Shown in pieces: positions 1 to 12,044 of a DNA stretch of 64,000 bases. The stretch comes from Ovis canadensis (Eukaryota; Chordata; Mammalia; Artiodactyla; Bovidae). The notes beneath the pieces are model-generated. The model ran no database searches and was not told the origin of the DNA. It saw only the letters and a program-made list of their open reading frames with translations. Positions within the stretch are counted from its first letter, which is position 1; each line of letters opens with the position of its first letter. Location: contig NC_091250.1 of assembly GCF_042477335.2 (NCBI RefSeq), positions 131,103,384 through 131,167,383 on the forward strand. Direction: 5' to 3'. Both the position numbers and the translations under genes were made by a program.

Positions 1-202
1 GAGTTCTTTCGAGGAGCCCGAGCTGAGTGGGGGTCACAGGCAAGAACCAGTGACAACCCAGAGTGGCCAGTGGCAGGACCCGGCAGCGTGGGGTCAGAGG
101 AGACTCCTCGTCCCGGGTGGAGGAGGGGACGAGGGGCAGCTTTGTACTGAAGAGTCAGCTCAGAGGCCCAGAAGCGCCTTAACAGTGGAACTGTCTTTTC
201 AG
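1..202 (+). other. HTRA3: HTRA3 intron, 3' end (partial)
   Basis: Intronic sequence upstream of the penultimate HTRA3 coding exon. It ends in a good acceptor, a pyrimidine stretch ctgtcttttc followed by AG at 201-202. No other feature is seen in this short piece. Confidence 0.85.
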
Positions 203-298
203 TTTGGTGGAGGAGCTAAAGGCCAGTAACCCGGACTTCCCGGCAGTCAGCAGTGGGATTTATGTGCAAGAGGTTGTTCCGAATTCACCTTCTCAGAG
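203..298 (+). CDS. HTRA3: HTRA3 penultimate coding exon (PDZ domain, N-terminal part)
   Basis: HTRA3 is a secreted trypsin-fold serine protease with IGFBP-like, Kazal-like, protease and PDZ domains. This 96-nt exon begins with the third base of a codon and ends with two bases of an Arg codon. It encodes 31 whole residues starting LVEELKASNPDF and ending PNSPSQ, matching the start of the HTRA3 PDZ domain as I know it from human. The acceptor is TTTTCAG and the donor is GT at 299-300 (AG|GTAGGC). Spliced to the next exon, the split codon reads AGG (Arg), giving SQR-GGIQDGD without a frame break. The protease domain lies upstream, outside the window. Confidence 0.95.
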
Positions 299-1905
299 GT
301 AGGCTCCACCAGAGGAAGCAAGGAGGCTGGGCGGGTGGGCTTGGGACCTGGGCCGGACTTCACTGACCTTGCATGACCTTGAGCGTCCTGGCAACGTGGT
401 GTAATGTGAAAGTGGCAGGCGGGATCCTGGCCAGTCCTCTAAGCTGGGCTCAGGCTGGAGGGTGAAGGCCGTCCCCTCCTTGGCCCAGAATGTCCTTCCC
501 TTTGGGTCTAGAGAGACAGTGTAGTAGAGGTCCGCACCCCCCAAGTTGAGACCTGCATGCCAGCCTGACTCTCATCAGCCTTACGGGTCAGCCTGGGTCT
601 TTCCTGGCCAGGTTCCTCATCAGCAAAATGGGTATGACTGCCTACTCTTCCTGCCCCACGGGACACTGTCAAGATCAGTTAGGGAACAAGGCCTTGCCTT
701 CTCGGAAACTGAGCGTGACAGAAAGGTCGAATGTTGCAGCCTGGTGGCCTGAAGCAGGCTTGGGGGGTGATGGCACGCGTGAGCCCGTGCCCTGGACCGG
801 CTCTGGACGAGCGCCCGCCCCTCCTCCTCCCTGGCGTCCGTCTGTGCAGTGGGTGGGCTCCTTTGCATCCTGCTTCTAAACTGTAGCTTCAGGAGCAAGA
901 AGTGGCCCATGTAGGGTCTGGGGCCCCTCGGGGGGGACAGTGGAGCCAGGCAGGAGGGTCCCCCAGCCCCTTCAACCCAACAGGACCCGTTTTCTCTGTT
1001 TTGTGCGCTGGGCTGGAAGACGCAGATCCCTGGAGTTTTCCTGCCCTGAACATGGCACGCGTGCTCAGCCCGCAGCCGCCCTGCAGTAAAAATTGTCAAG
1101 ATACAGATCTGTGATGCCAAAGAATAATCACCCCCAACTCAGGCTCTCTATGGGGGTTCTGGGGTAGCAGGCAGCGTCAGGGAGAGTGGCCACATGCAGG
1201 GTGCCCCGGACAGGGGAGCTTGGTGGCGACGGTGGCTGCGGCTGACCCAGGCTGGGTCGTGAGCTGGGCGTTGCAGGTGTGTCCCCTCAGGGGCTCCTCA
1301 CTGCAGCCTGCGAGGTGTGGGCTCCCGTCCCATTGCTCAGACGGGAAGACTGAGCCTTGACGCAGTCAGTCCTCCGAGGTCATGCAGCTAGTCCTCCGAG
1401 GTCATGCAGCTAGCCCGTGTGGATCTGGGTCCTGTCACTCGTGAACCTGACCTTGGTGCCACCCTGCCTGCCCTCTGGATGGAGGGGGAGGTCATGGCAA
1501 GTCAGGTGCAGAAGGGGGCTGGCCTCGCTCGCTCCAGCCCTAACAGGAAAGTCTTAGTAACTGCAGTGTGGTGGAATCGATACCCCGGACCTCGCTGTAA
1601 TTTGCCAAGAGTATCCGCATCCAGGGCTGCAGCGGCGAGAGCCGAGGCTCACGGGGCTGCGTCCCTGGCCCAGGTGGGGAGGCCACAGCCAGAACGTGAC
1701 CCCAGTCCCTCTGCTGTGCAGTAAAGTCAACCGACAAAGTGCTAGCCGGTGGTTGGACAGTGGCCTCTGCCGGGGTGAGAGCCTGGCAGTCACGGCCCTG
1801 TCCTCGCCTGTTGCAATGACTTTCCTTAAACCTGCGGCTGTTAGAGGCACCCCGGCCCCAGCCTCTCAGGGATGAGCTGTGACCACCTCTCTCTCCTGTT
1901 GGCAG
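299..1905 (+). other. HTRA3: HTRA3 last intron
   Basis: GT-AG intron of 1607 nt. It starts GTAGGC and ends with the pyrimidine-rich acceptor CTCTCTCTCCTGTTGGCAG. It contains a small 22-bp tandem duplication (1368-1411) and otherwise unremarkable GC-rich DNA. Open frames here show no family resemblance. Confidence 0.9.
1368..1411. repeat. 22-bp perfect tandem duplication
   Basis: The unit beginning agtcctccgaggtcatgc occurs twice head to tail (1368-1389 and 1390-1411) with no difference, inside the last HTRA3 intron. Perfect identity points to a recent slippage or replication event. Confidence 0.9.
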
Positions 1906-2071
1906 GGGGGGCATCCAGGATGGAGACATCATTGTCAAGGTCAACGGGCGGCCCCTGGCTGACTCGAGCGAGCTGCAGGAGGCTGTGCTGACCGAGTCGG
2001 CCCTGCTGCTGGAGGTGCGGCGTGGCAACGACGACCTGCTCTTCAGCATCGCACCCGAGGTGGTCCTGTGA
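1906..2071 (+). CDS. HTRA3: HTRA3 terminal coding exon (end of PDZ domain, stop)
   Basis: This exon completes the PDZ domain, which in HtrA proteases binds hydrophobic C-termini and modulates the protease. One base completes the Arg codon from the previous exon. The exon then encodes 54 residues, beginning GGIQDGDIIVKVNGRPL and ending FSIAPEVVL, followed by TGA at 2069-2071. The GDIIVKVNG and LLLEVRRGND blocks fit the HTRA3 PDZ. HTRA1 has a clearly different tail. The last residue is Leu, where I recall Met in human HTRA3. Length and phase (1 + 165 nt) are exact. Confidence 0.96.
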
Positions 2072-3010
2072 AGGCAGGGCCATCTCCCCCACCCAGCCCA
2101 CCGCCAAGGACCGGGGGCCCCTTGGGCTGTCTCCCTCCAGAGCCGCTGCCCCTCACGGGATCAGGACGAAGGACCCGGGTCGGTCCTCAGCACAGCCAGC
2201 AGACTCTTCCCGGCGTCCAGGACCGGAGCCACAGGCTGGCTGGGCTTGGCCGGGGGCCCGCATCTCAGCCGCATCACGGTGTCCCCCACCCCACCCCCAA
2301 ATGCTCCGGGGGGCCCCCCACATTCCCAGATCTAGAAGACTCTCGTATTCCCCCCAAAGCCCCTCCTCTCTCCCGCCTTCCTGCCTTTGCACCCGTCCGA
2401 AGGGTACTTCTCTGTAAACGCCTGCCGTTCCTTCCCCATCCGCACCTCCCTAGCTCTCACTGATCAGGTCTCAGGCCCCCAGCCTCCTCCTCTCCCTGGG
2501 GTGCCCCTCTGCCCGCCCCCCAACCCAGCACAGCGCCTATCACCTTAAATGACCAGGGCTGTCTGCCTGGCTCACCTGCTCCCACTGAGGAGTCCGGTGT
2601 GGCGGGTCTGGCCGGCAGCTGGCACTGTGAAGGGTCCCCTGACGACCTAGCCGAGCCCTAGGGCTTGGCGACCAGCCCTGGCCTCCCAGGTGGGAGAGAA
2701 GCAAGCAGAGAGGGAGCAGAGAGTAACTCCCACCCCCACCTCCCGGGAGGCTGGCCTGTCCTCCTGGAGAAGACCCTGGGGTGGGGTGGGGGCTGCGGAG
2801 GAAGCGGGGACCCGCGGGCAAGGGGAGGCGAGGACTGAGCCGCTGGCCTCCCCAGCTGTTCTGTGGGCAACGGGGACTCATGGCGCCCCCTCTCGGCGGG
2901 GAGCCTGTTTCCGGGCGGCTCCGTGAGCTCCCCAGTGCAGCCCGGTCCCCGGTTGCTTGTACTGTGTGTCTCTCTACTGTATGGAAATTAAAGTTTACAA
3001 GCACGTGGTT
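2072..3010 (+). other. HTRA3: HTRA3 3' UTR
   Basis: GC-rich, repeat-free sequence running from the stop codon to just past the ATTAAA signal, about 940 nt. The end is inferred from the poly(A) signal and is accurate to about 15 nt. Open frames in this stretch, such as those on the minus strand at 2540-3352, are composition artefacts. Confidence 0.75.
2987..2992 (+). terminator. HTRA3: HTRA3 poly(A) signal ATTAAA
   Basis: An ATTAAA hexamer in an AT-rich context (ggaaattaaagtttacaa) is the only good cleavage signal in the 1 kb after the HTRA3 stop. It is followed by a GT-containing stretch (cacgtggttctg) that could serve as the downstream element. Cleavage is expected around 3005-3012. Confidence 0.75.
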
Positions 3011-5686
3011 CTGAGCCAGCAAGGGCGTGTCTGGGGCCCCCTGCCCGCTGCTGCACAGTTTCTCCTGACCCAGAGCCCACCCATCCGTCAGCAGGCACAG
3101 AGAGGGCGGGGGTCCACCGCCAGGAGCAGCGCCTGAGCATCGCCATGCCCCAGCCGGCCTGCCCTCAGCCCCAGGCTCCCCACTTTGACTCCTGGCCCCT
3201 GGTCCCCAGCAAGATGCCTCCCCTCCCCATTGCAGGAGCCTCTCCCCTGACACAGGAGGGTCCTGAGACCACCCACCTCCTGGCAGTGGCCTCCTGGCCA
3301 CTTGGAGAGGGGTCTGGCTGGCAGCAGCGAGCCCACTGAGTGTGCAGTGCACGCCCGGTCAGGCCGTGGGGTGAAGTCTCCCTGGGTCATCCCCACTGCA
3401 GACCGCCCAGCAAGGGGGCTCGAGGCAGTACCAGGGAGGGCGGAGCAAAGTCAGCTGCCCGGGACCCCAGCAGGGGCTGCCGGCAGGGACCGAGAGCTGT
3501 GAAGTCACCCAGAGCCCGCCCCCAGGGTCGCATGAGCAGGAGGGTAAGGGGCACTGATCCAGGCTGAGAAGGAGAGCCCAGCCCAGAGTTCTGGACCACC
3601 ATCCTGGAAAGATGGAGACCCCTTTGGTCCAAACCTCTCAGAGCAGCAGGGCCTGCCCCCAGCTGGCCTCTGTGTGACCCAGCCAGCTTGTCCCTCGGGG
3701 GTGGGGGAACTACAGATGTCACGCTTTCCCAGCTCCTAAAGCCTGAGATTCGACAGGTCCAAACTTAAATGACCCGCCAAGGGGGCTAATTTTAGGAGCT
3801 AGCCTCGGATGGCCACGGAGGTAGCTGGAATCCCGCTCAGTACCTAGAGGGACTCGTGGGAGATGGGCCCAGAGGGTGGGGGGCTGGAGGGGCTGAGGGG
3901 GCTGTGTGGCCACAGGCCGGCTGGACAAATGGAGTGGGGGTGGATAGGGAGTCAGACTGAAGAGCTCTCAGCACCCACAGCCGTAAAAGAACCCGAGCGC
4001 GTCTGATGATGCTGTGATCCCGTTCACCAGCCTAGTCTTGCAATCCCAGGGTTCAGACGATCACAGAACAGAGCACACTCCCCAGCTGCCAGGCCACGTC
4101 CAGGGCCTGCTGAGGAAGGAGGGGGCTGGGCACAGAGGCCACCCTGCAAGGCCCCTCCCAGCCCCACCACACAGTGGTGCCTGCCACCCACCAGCCAGCC
4201 CACCCCCACACCCCGTCCACCCTGAGCGGGCTCCTACCACAGCCCACCCCGCAGCCAGTGTCCTCCGGAACTGTCCGGGCACCTCCCCGGAGCCTGGCCC
4301 AGCCCGCACTGTGGGACCACCCACCTTGCAGCCAGCCCCCATGCCACTCGCCCACCCAGGGTGGACCAGCCCATCCCCACAGAGCAGGCCTGTGCCATCT
4401 CACCCCCCGCCCCTTCCCCCCATCCACTGTCCAATCCGGAGCAGTCCTGATGCCCAGGGTCAGTCCACTTGCTGAGGTCCCTGCTCTCACCGGCCCTGAG
4501 CGGGCCCCTGCTTTGCACATCCACAACGGCACACAGAGCTTGGTCCTTGTTCTCCATCTCCGGCCCCCTGACAGTGTGCCCAGTGGCCACGTGGTTCCCC
4601 CTGGGGGTGGGGAGCCCGGGGGAGCTGGGCCATCTGTCCAGATCAAGGCCGCTGGCCTGGGGGCCTGGGCTTGGCCGGACGATAAGCGGGAAGTAGGGCA
4701 CTCAGAGCGGAGGCTTGGACTTGAATGGGGCCAGGTGTCTGAGAGGGCTCTGGGGCCCGCGATCAAGGGGGTCAGTTCGATTCCTGGTGAGAGCTGCTTC
4801 CTGGCCTGGCAGAGGTTGCTGATGGCTCTATGCCCAGGAGGCAGGGGTAGGGGTGGGAATGGGGAGGGGGCAGGAGAGGACTGGAGTCCCTTCCTACAGG
4901 GGTGGTAATCCCACCGTGAAGCTCCCCGCCTCGTCTAACCCTGCTCGTTCCCCCAAGGCCTTGCCTCCACTTCCCGCGACGCTGAGGATAGGGAGGGCTT
5001 CCGCTTGTGAAACTGGGGGACACAGTCCAGTCCTTGGCGCAGCGGCGCCGGTCGGGAGGAAGGGAGCGGGGAAGCAAGGGAAACACACAGGCCTGTGGGT
5101 GTTGTGCTGGAGGGATCAGGGGGTGACAAAGCTGGCTGAGCCTCTGTGAAGAGCTGTGCAGGTGGAAAGCTGGTGGCAGTGCTGGTCCCCCCTGCCCTCC
5201 TTCCAGAGGGCGGAGTTAGTGTCCTCTGGGCCCAGAGGGGGCCCCCAGGCCCCAGAGGGAGCCCTGAGCCCAGAACTGTCCCTTGCGGCCGCAGGCGTCC
5301 TCAGAAGTTCGGGTGTAGGGGGAACATGGCCGGCCGTCCCCGCCTGAGACTTGGAGAGACAGACAGCAGGGTGCGCGTCGCCTGCCCAGAGGCCCAGGGG
5401 CATCACATACTCGCAAGTGCCCAGGATGGTCACCAGTGCCCTCCGGGCATTGTCCAGAACCATCTTCCCCTGAGGTCTGGCGCTGGGGTGCGCCAGGCTC
5501 CCTGACATCGTCTCTGCGGGCGTTAATGATGACCAGCCCATCAGCATCGCCCCCCACTTCCACCACCACCCAGAAACCCTCGTGTTTGGAGGGCAGTCGT
5601 GACTGTGGCCCCGAAGCGGGGGGCTGAGGCCCGTCTGGCCCCAAAGCTGCTTTGCTGCAGCAAGTGTCAAATTAAATGTCGCACAG
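3011..5686. other. Intergenic DNA, no feature recognised
   Basis: This is GC-rich single-copy-looking DNA downstream of HTRA3. Many overlapping open frames exist on both strands (for example 4053-4766 on minus and 4174-4908 on plus). They lack codon-usage contrast, recognisable motifs or splice structure. I see no gene, RNA or repeat that I can name. Confidence 0.6.
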
Positions 5687-5687
5687 G

Positions 5688-5809
5688 GGGGCTTCCCTGG
5701 CGGTCCAGTGGTTAGGAACTGGCACTTTCACTTAGGGGGCAAGAGTCCTGTCCCCGGTCAGGGAACTAAGGTCCTGCAAGCCCTGTGTGTAATCAGAAAA
5801 AAAAAAAAA
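5688..5809 (+). mobile_element. CHR-type tRNA-derived SINE
   Basis: It starts with the typical head gggcttccctggcggtccag, has the loop gtggttaggaact and the B-box-like segment of cetartiodactyl CHR SINEs, and ends in an A13 run. The body is shortened. It is not a Bov-tA element, because it lacks the gatcccctggagaagg module. Confidence 0.75.
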
Positions 5810-8213
5810 GAAGTCACAAAGGAGGTTCCTGACTCACAGTCTGGCCCCAGAGTGCCCAAAATATCACTTCATATCCGGTCACTTCCTGCACCAGGCCCTG
5901 GGGAACAGGGCTACCCGGCCCTCTGCGACCTCAGGCCATCTGTGTGTGAAATGGGAGGTGGGATGCGAGGGTCTCAGCTCAGGCCTGGGCTGGGGTCTCA
6001 GCTCAGCCCTTCGCTGCCTGTCTGTGGGCGCCCTTGACTTTGTGCTTCAGCCTTCAGGGAGGCCCACGGATACCACTACTGGGGCGGAGGGACCCCTTGC
6101 CTGAGGCTGGAGGAGACCCACTCACCTGCCCCTGGGCTGGCTCTGCAGCAGCAGGCTCTGTGAGGGTCGAGGCCTCTGATCCCTGTCTGCCACTCAGCCC
6201 TGACGACCACCAGCCAGGCAGACCTGGCCTCTCTGCAGCTGTTTCAGCGGATCCTGGTGAAAAACAACTTTTTCAGAGCCTGCCAGCTGCCGCCCGAGCC
6301 ATTGTGCAACCCTCAGGCTCCTGACGCAAGCCCTCCACCCCTCTGCTCCCCTGCTCTGTGTCCTGGGAGCTGAAAACAGGGTTCTGAGAAGGTCAGAAGC
6401 CCCAGCCCCCACTTCTGGCTTTGGGATTTCCACCCCCGTCCAAAACACCTGGATCTCTAGATGGACCGGACTGGAAGGGGGCATCACAGCTTCCCTGGTT
6501 CAAACAACCCATTGCACAGAGGCTGAAACTGAGGCCCAAAGGGGAGAAGGACATGGGGTCACATGTGAGCCAGGGACTGGCTCCTGCAGGGCACAGGGCT
6601 GAGCGGGAGCAGACAGCTGTGGCCACAGCTGCAGACGGACAAGCATCCATCTGTCCGAGTGTGTGGGGCCCAGGCCGGGAGCTCCAGGAGCCAGCGTTCT
6701 GGAGGTGGATGGCTGTTGTTCCTGTGAGCTACGGACCTGCAAGGCATCCTCCTCCCCTTTCCCTCCGGGATTAGTGAATCCAGAACACAACGACCAAAGA
6801 TGGAAGTTCTGGAATGGGTGAGATGCGAGGGAAACAGCAGGGGGCCTGGCATGGCTGCCCCAGACTTGAGCAGCGGCGCCTGGGGGGTCGGCTGGGGCCC
6901 GCCTGCCAACACTGCCCAGCTCCGGGTCTGTGTCAGGCAGCCTCCCGCCTCCTGTTCACGCCTCCCCTCCGCCCACAGGCTCGGATGCTCGTCTCCATGC
7001 TCGCTGCCCCGTGGCTGCCCTGACCTCGGTCCACAGTTCTGCTGTCTTTCGGGGTCTGGCTCTGGTCTCATCCCCCGCGCTTTCCCCGCCTCTATGGAAG
7101 TGCCCTTCTCCTGGGATCTACTCCAGGCTGCTCTGTGTCTGCTTCTTTCTACTGACCATCTTCTTCGTGACGGGCTGAGAAGTGGTCTCCAAAGTGTCCA
7201 CATCATAGCCCCGGAGAACCTGTCATGTCAGCTCACCTGGCCCAAAGGAGCTTGCAGGTGTGATCCGATATAAGATCCTGGATTCTCCGGGGCCCGGGCA
7301 CGTGACCACAGGGTCCTTAGAGAAAGAGGCAGGAGGGTCAGACAAGACACGAGGTCGGGGTGACGTGAGAAAGGGGTTGAAGACTGTGGGCGCCTCTGGA
7401 AGCTGAAAATGAGGTCTCCCCTGGAGACCCCCAGCGGAACCTGCCCTGGCCACACCTGGACTTCAGCGGTGACCCTGACCCTGAGCGCCGTGACAGTCAG
7501 GGGCTTTGTTCAGTCAGCCTACTTGTGATCCCTGAGGGCAGGAACCCCAGACCATCTCAGAAGGCCATCCACCTCTCCCGCATCCCGCCTGTCCCATTGA
7601 TCAGCTCCACGCTGACCGCTCCCTACCCCAGAAGGCCAGCTCCAGGATCAGGCGAACCGTGAACGTGTCTGAGGTCCCAGCCGTGTCCCCAGAGCCAGTT
7701 CAGTGCCCACAGCAGAGCAGATGCTTGGGGAAAACCCTCCTGGGCCCACGCTTGCCGCATCACTGCAGACCAGACCCCCAGTTCCACATCAAGGAAGACC
7801 AGGTGCCAGGGGCAGGACCCGGGGAGGGGAGGGCACCACCTTCATCATTGCCATGCGTTTCTCTGAACCCCAGGAGCAAGTGCCGCCCCCACCTGCAAGC
7901 GTCATTGCAGATGGGGCGGCCATGTGCTGCTCCTTTATCACCAAGCCCTGCCCAAGACCCGCGGCAGCCTCCAGGGACACCCCCAGGCAGGGGAGCCTCC
8001 AGGGGGAACGGACCCTCCTCCTCACACCCGCCAGCCCCAGCCTCTGCCCCGTTCCCTCCCCCTACTTCAAACGAGGCCCCCACTCTGGGCCCCCCAGGGC
8101 TCCGAGGAGGAGCCCCTCACCTTACCCCTCACCCACTGATTGCCCAAGTCCTCGCTGACGTCCTGAACCCCCGGTACCCCCGGGCTCTCCAAGCCAGGGC
8201 AAACACAACCAGG
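5810..8213. other. Intergenic DNA, no gene recognised
   Basis: Repeat-poor intergenic sequence. A short segment near 6500-6560 (cagaggctgaaactgaggcccaaa) resembles the core of an ancient MIR-class repeat. No exon, RNA gene or regulatory element can be supported. Confidence 0.5.
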
Positions 8214-8350
8214 ATGCACAGAATGTGCCCACTGCACACGTGACTGTGCACACGGCACACAGGCGAATACACACACGTGTGTGTGCCCATAGCACACATG
8301 ACTACGCACGCGTGAATACACGCACAGGCACGTGGGCGTGCACACACCGC
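8214..8350. repeat. Alternating purine-pyrimidine (CA/CG) tract
   Basis: Two imperfect copies of a unit of about 57 bp built from cacac, gtgcac and cgtgtg blocks (tgcccactgcacacgtgact and tgcccatagcacacatgact start each). It is rich in CpG and alternating purine-pyrimidine steps, a composition known to favour Z-DNA. Confidence 0.7.
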
Positions 8351-8869
8351 GTGCCCGCCCTGCTCCCCATCGTCCCGTCCGTCGGCGCACCGTGTTGTAC
8401 ACGACTCCTTTCACACCGCATGTCATGTGACGCCCACCTTTCTTGGATTCAGTGTCGACTTCTTTTATCATTTCTTTTTCATTTTCTTTGAAGTGTTTCC
8501 TCAAGTAAATGTTTTCTAACGGAAGCCCAAGGTGTGACAGGCAAGCTGACGTGCTTGAAATGGTTTAATTTTTTCAAAATTTATTCCCTGTGAAGCATGA
8601 CACAGGCAGGAAAGGACCCGCCCGCGGTGGAGTGCACCATCCGGAGACAGAGCCGCACCAGCCTCCCACTGCCGAGTCCCGAGCAGAGCCCCGCCGGCCC
8701 CAGACCACCTGCAGCCCCTCCCCGATGCCCCCTCCTCCCCTCACACCGCAGTCGCTGCTTCCTCCCCTTGCTTTGAGGTGTTACCTCCTCCGTCTGCGTC
8801 ACTCAATGCGAGGCGAGTTTTGCCTGCACCTTTCACTATTCAGATGGGATCCCACCTCACACCCTCACT

Positions 8870-9600
8870 GGAGTCTTCCTCGGAATATCGTGTTGTGAGT
8901 TTCCTCCACAGTAGCTACCGATGCTCATCATTGTAGCGTGTCCGGTCCACGAGATCCGGCCTCCTGGTGATGGACACCCAGGCTATTTGCAGCTCAGGGC
9001 CGTGCCCACCCCCTGGCCCCAGGCCACGCAGCCCTGAGCATCGGTGTGAGTGTGTGTCTCTGATGACTGGGCATTCATTTCTGCTGGGTGCATTTCTAGG
9101 AGTAAAAACTTCAAGGTCACCGGGTGCATGGATGTCCCCTCTGGGTAGAAATACAAGCTTTACAAAGTGGTTTCGCTAACTTGCGCTCCCCCACCGTGCG
9201 TACGAGGGTTCCTGCTGCTTCACACCCTCAGCAGCACTTGCTGTGGTCCGCTTTGCATGGGAGGCATCCCGTGGCCACGGAGCCGGAGCTGTGGGTTTCG
9301 GCTTGTGACTCCAAGACTCCTGGGAGGCAGGGAAGCTCTGCCAGCATCGCTGGTCGATTAGATTCCTCTCTGGTGCAGAGCCTTTCGCTTCTTGCCTGTT
9401 AGTCTCTAGAATGGCCTTTTTCTCATTGCTTGGTGGTTCTTTTATGCCCTGTAGAAATGAGCTCGTTTGTCTTTTTTGCGCTGAAAATACCTTCCCTTTC
9501 TCTGTAGTTTGCATCTCCACTCTTGAATTGGTGTGCTTTGATGGGTTTGTTTAATAGCCCAGTTTACCCTTCTTTTCCTTCCTGGCTACTGGTATTTATT
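8870..9600 (+). mobile_element. Ancient L1M-like LINE 3' relic (left part)
   Basis: The text around 9150-9240 (tttacaaagtggtttcgc, gagggttcctgctgcttc, cctcagcagcacttgc) matches the generic 3'-region vocabulary of old L1M elements. The copy is strongly diverged and is interrupted by the BovB fragment that follows. The family name is from memory, so only the class is claimed. Confidence 0.45.
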
Positions 9601-9647
9601 GTCTATGTGCTTATTTATTTATTGGCTTCACTAGGTCTTTGGAAGAA

Positions 9648-10168
9648 AGGTTATGACCAATCTAGATAGTATATTCAAAAGCAGAGACATTACTTTGCCA
9701 ACAAAGGTCCGTCTAGTCAAGGCTATGGTTTTTCCAGTGGTCATGTATGGATGTGAGAGTTGGACCATGAAGAAAGCTGGGTGCAGAAGAATTGATGCTT
9801 TTGAACTGTGGTGTTGGAGAAGACTCTTGAGAGTCCCTTGGACTGCTAGGAGATCCAACCAGTCCATCCTAAAGGAGATCAGTCCTGGGTGTTCATTGGA
9901 AGGACTGACGTTGAAGCTGAAACTCCAATACTTTGGCCACCTGATGCGAAGAGCTGACTCATTTGAATAAACCCTGATGCTGGGAAAGATGGAAGGCGGG
10001 AGGAGAAGAGGACGACTGAGGATGAGATAGTTGGGTGGCATCACTGACTCAGTGGACATGAGTTTGAGTAAACTCCGGGAGTTGGTGATGGACAGGGAAG
10101 CTTGGCTTGCCGTGGTTCACAGGGCCGCAAAGAGTCGGACACGACTGAGCGACTGAACTGAACTGAGG
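9648..10168 (+). mobile_element. BovB (RTE) LINE 3' fragment
   Basis: A 5'-truncated BovB copy. Its frame encodes the C-terminal, post-catalytic part of the RTE reverse transcriptase, including [38 protein letters not shown] and [13 protein letters not shown], before a premature stop near 9968. The 3' end is the diagnostic gtcggacacgactgagcgac and aactgaactga tail. It carries no functional gene. It sits inside older L1M-like sequence, so it inserted later. Confidence 0.9.
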
Positions 10169-10169
10169 T

Positions 10170-10560
10170 CTGCTTGGCTACATGCAGGTTTTCCCCAGCT
10201 GCAGCGAGCGGGGGCTGCTCTTTGTCGCCGTCCACGACTTCTCACAGAGCTGACTTCTGCTGTTGCAGGGCCCAGGCTCTGGGCACACGCGCTCAGCAGG
10301 GTTAGTTGATCCAACGCATGTAGGATCTTCCCCTAGCTATACTTTCTAATGCCTGATTTAGAAAGACTCTTCCCACCTTGGGATCGCTACCTTCCTGAAG
10401 CTTTATTATCTTACATTTAGATGCATAATCCAGCTGGAACTGCCTTTCGTGTGTGAGGCAAAGGCGGGGTCAAGTTGACTTCTTCCACCTGGACATCTGG
10501 AGATATCACAGTCCCATAAAAGGCAATTCTTTCCCCCTTTGTCAGAACCCAAGCTCCCAT
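10170..10560 (+). mobile_element. Ancient L1M-like LINE relic (right part)
   Basis: Phrases such as gcataatccagctggaactg, tgaggcaaaggcggggtcaa and tccacctggacatctggag resemble the L1M 3' text on the right side of the interrupted element. This suggests that BovB inserted into one older LINE. Divergence is high. Confidence 0.4.
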
Positions 10561-10802
10561 ATGTGCGCACTATAGGGCCAAGCACACCCATGTGGAAACA
10601 TTTACACACATGGTGTCGGAGGCTGGGTCCCCCAGGGCTGACCCGGAGCCACGGATTCAGGTGCAGGTGGCCCCCAGAAGCACTACAGGGAGTGCAGAGT
10701 TGAGACAGGTCGGGACTAGAAAAAGCCAAGAAGCTGGTGATTTTGGGGGCAGCTGGGGCGCAGTCCTATGGGGAGGAGAGGAAGGGGAAGGAGGAGGGGG
10801 AG

Positions 10803-10890
10803 GCTCCTGTCTGAGCCTCCGTTTTCTCATCTGTGAAATGGGATAGTTATGTCCATTTCATGGAGTGGTTACGTGGCTTGAGAGAGGCTG
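10803..10890 (+). mobile_element. MIR SINE fragment
   Basis: The string gagcctccgttttctcatct followed by gtgaaatgggatagttatg is the conserved 3' core of the mammal-wide MIR family. Only the core is recognisable. Confidence 0.6.
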
Positions 10891-12044
10891 CAGGTGGAGA
10901 ATCAGCTGGCTCATAGTGAGATGGAGTAACCAGGGGCCATCATGATTGTGCATTCCTAAAATGGTCCAAATTCCCTGTTTCCACCTCTAGTGGCTTTCTA
11001 ACTCTGGGAAGCCATGATAATGGTAAACGACCTTGAGCACACTCCCTTTAGTGAGGAGGACCTGCTCTCTCTCCGAGGTCTGCCTGTTCCCACATGCCTG
11101 GCCCCAAGATCGGTCTCAGGAAGACGTTGCCTTTCTGTGAGGTTAACCGTAGCACGTTTCTATGAGCATTTTTATACTGTATTTGGGTAGGAAGCATCGA
11201 TGCGTCCGGGTCATCCAAGGGCTGGGCCACGGTCTGGCTGCGTTGCTGCAGGCAAAGTCTCCGCCAACAGCTCAGCTTATCCGCAGATAGAGCCATTTTC
11301 TATTTTGGTGTCACAGAGAAGGCTCTGTGGACGGGGTCCAACTTGGCCACTATCTTGACAATGTGTTTGCATTTAGAGCTGGGTTGGATCTAAAAATAGG
11401 TCTGGGAGAGATGGCTGCTGAGGCCGGTATTCTGCACGGCCCGAGGCAGGCCTGGGGTCTCTGGAAGGAGAATGTGAGGGGAGCGCTTACAAGACCCTGG
11501 CTCTTCCCAGGCTCGAGAGCCATCTCCTCCAGGAAGCTTTCCTGGCCTGTCCGCTGGGGTGGCCTCCGTTTCTCATCCTCTGTGATTGGCTTACTGTCTT
11601 CCCCATGAGAATGTGAGCTGCACAGGGGCAGGGCCGAGTCTGTCTGCTTCTTCTTTCCCTTCCTAGCTCTTGGTCTAGGTGTTTAGTGGAAGCTTCGGGC
11701 TGAGCCCACGAGAGTGTTCATCTTGTTTCTGCGCCTCCACTCTGCGACCTCAGGCCCAGGCTTTCCTATTCTGGGTCTCACTGTCTGCACCTGGGAGGCA
11801 GAGAACATTTCCTCCTCAAAGGGCTTGTTGTGAGGTTCAGACTATCCAGGCGCCCCCTTCCACGCTGCCCTTGGACTTTTTCAGGCCTACATAAGCTGCT
11901 CTTTCACTTGGAGCAACGAGGACAGAGGACCCATGATGGGACTATAATAATGTACATTTAGGGAGGGTTCCTGAGATAAATGAGACAAATCAAGGAAAAT
12001 TAAAGCCCTGCCTAAGACCGAGTAGGCGTCCCCGGATGTTCGGA
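10891..12044. other. Intergenic DNA, no gene recognised
   Basis: Moderately AT-richer intergenic sequence between the MIR fragment and the large minisatellite. No repeats, exons or RNA genes can be named. Confidence 0.5.

Noticed and set aside
4740-4800. A tRNA-like segment with ggtcagttcgattcctggt
   Set aside because: Only a B-box-like string is present; no A box or cloverleaf stems could be matched.
9653-9970. A 105-residue host protein
   Set aside because: Same BovB remnant as above, in another copy.
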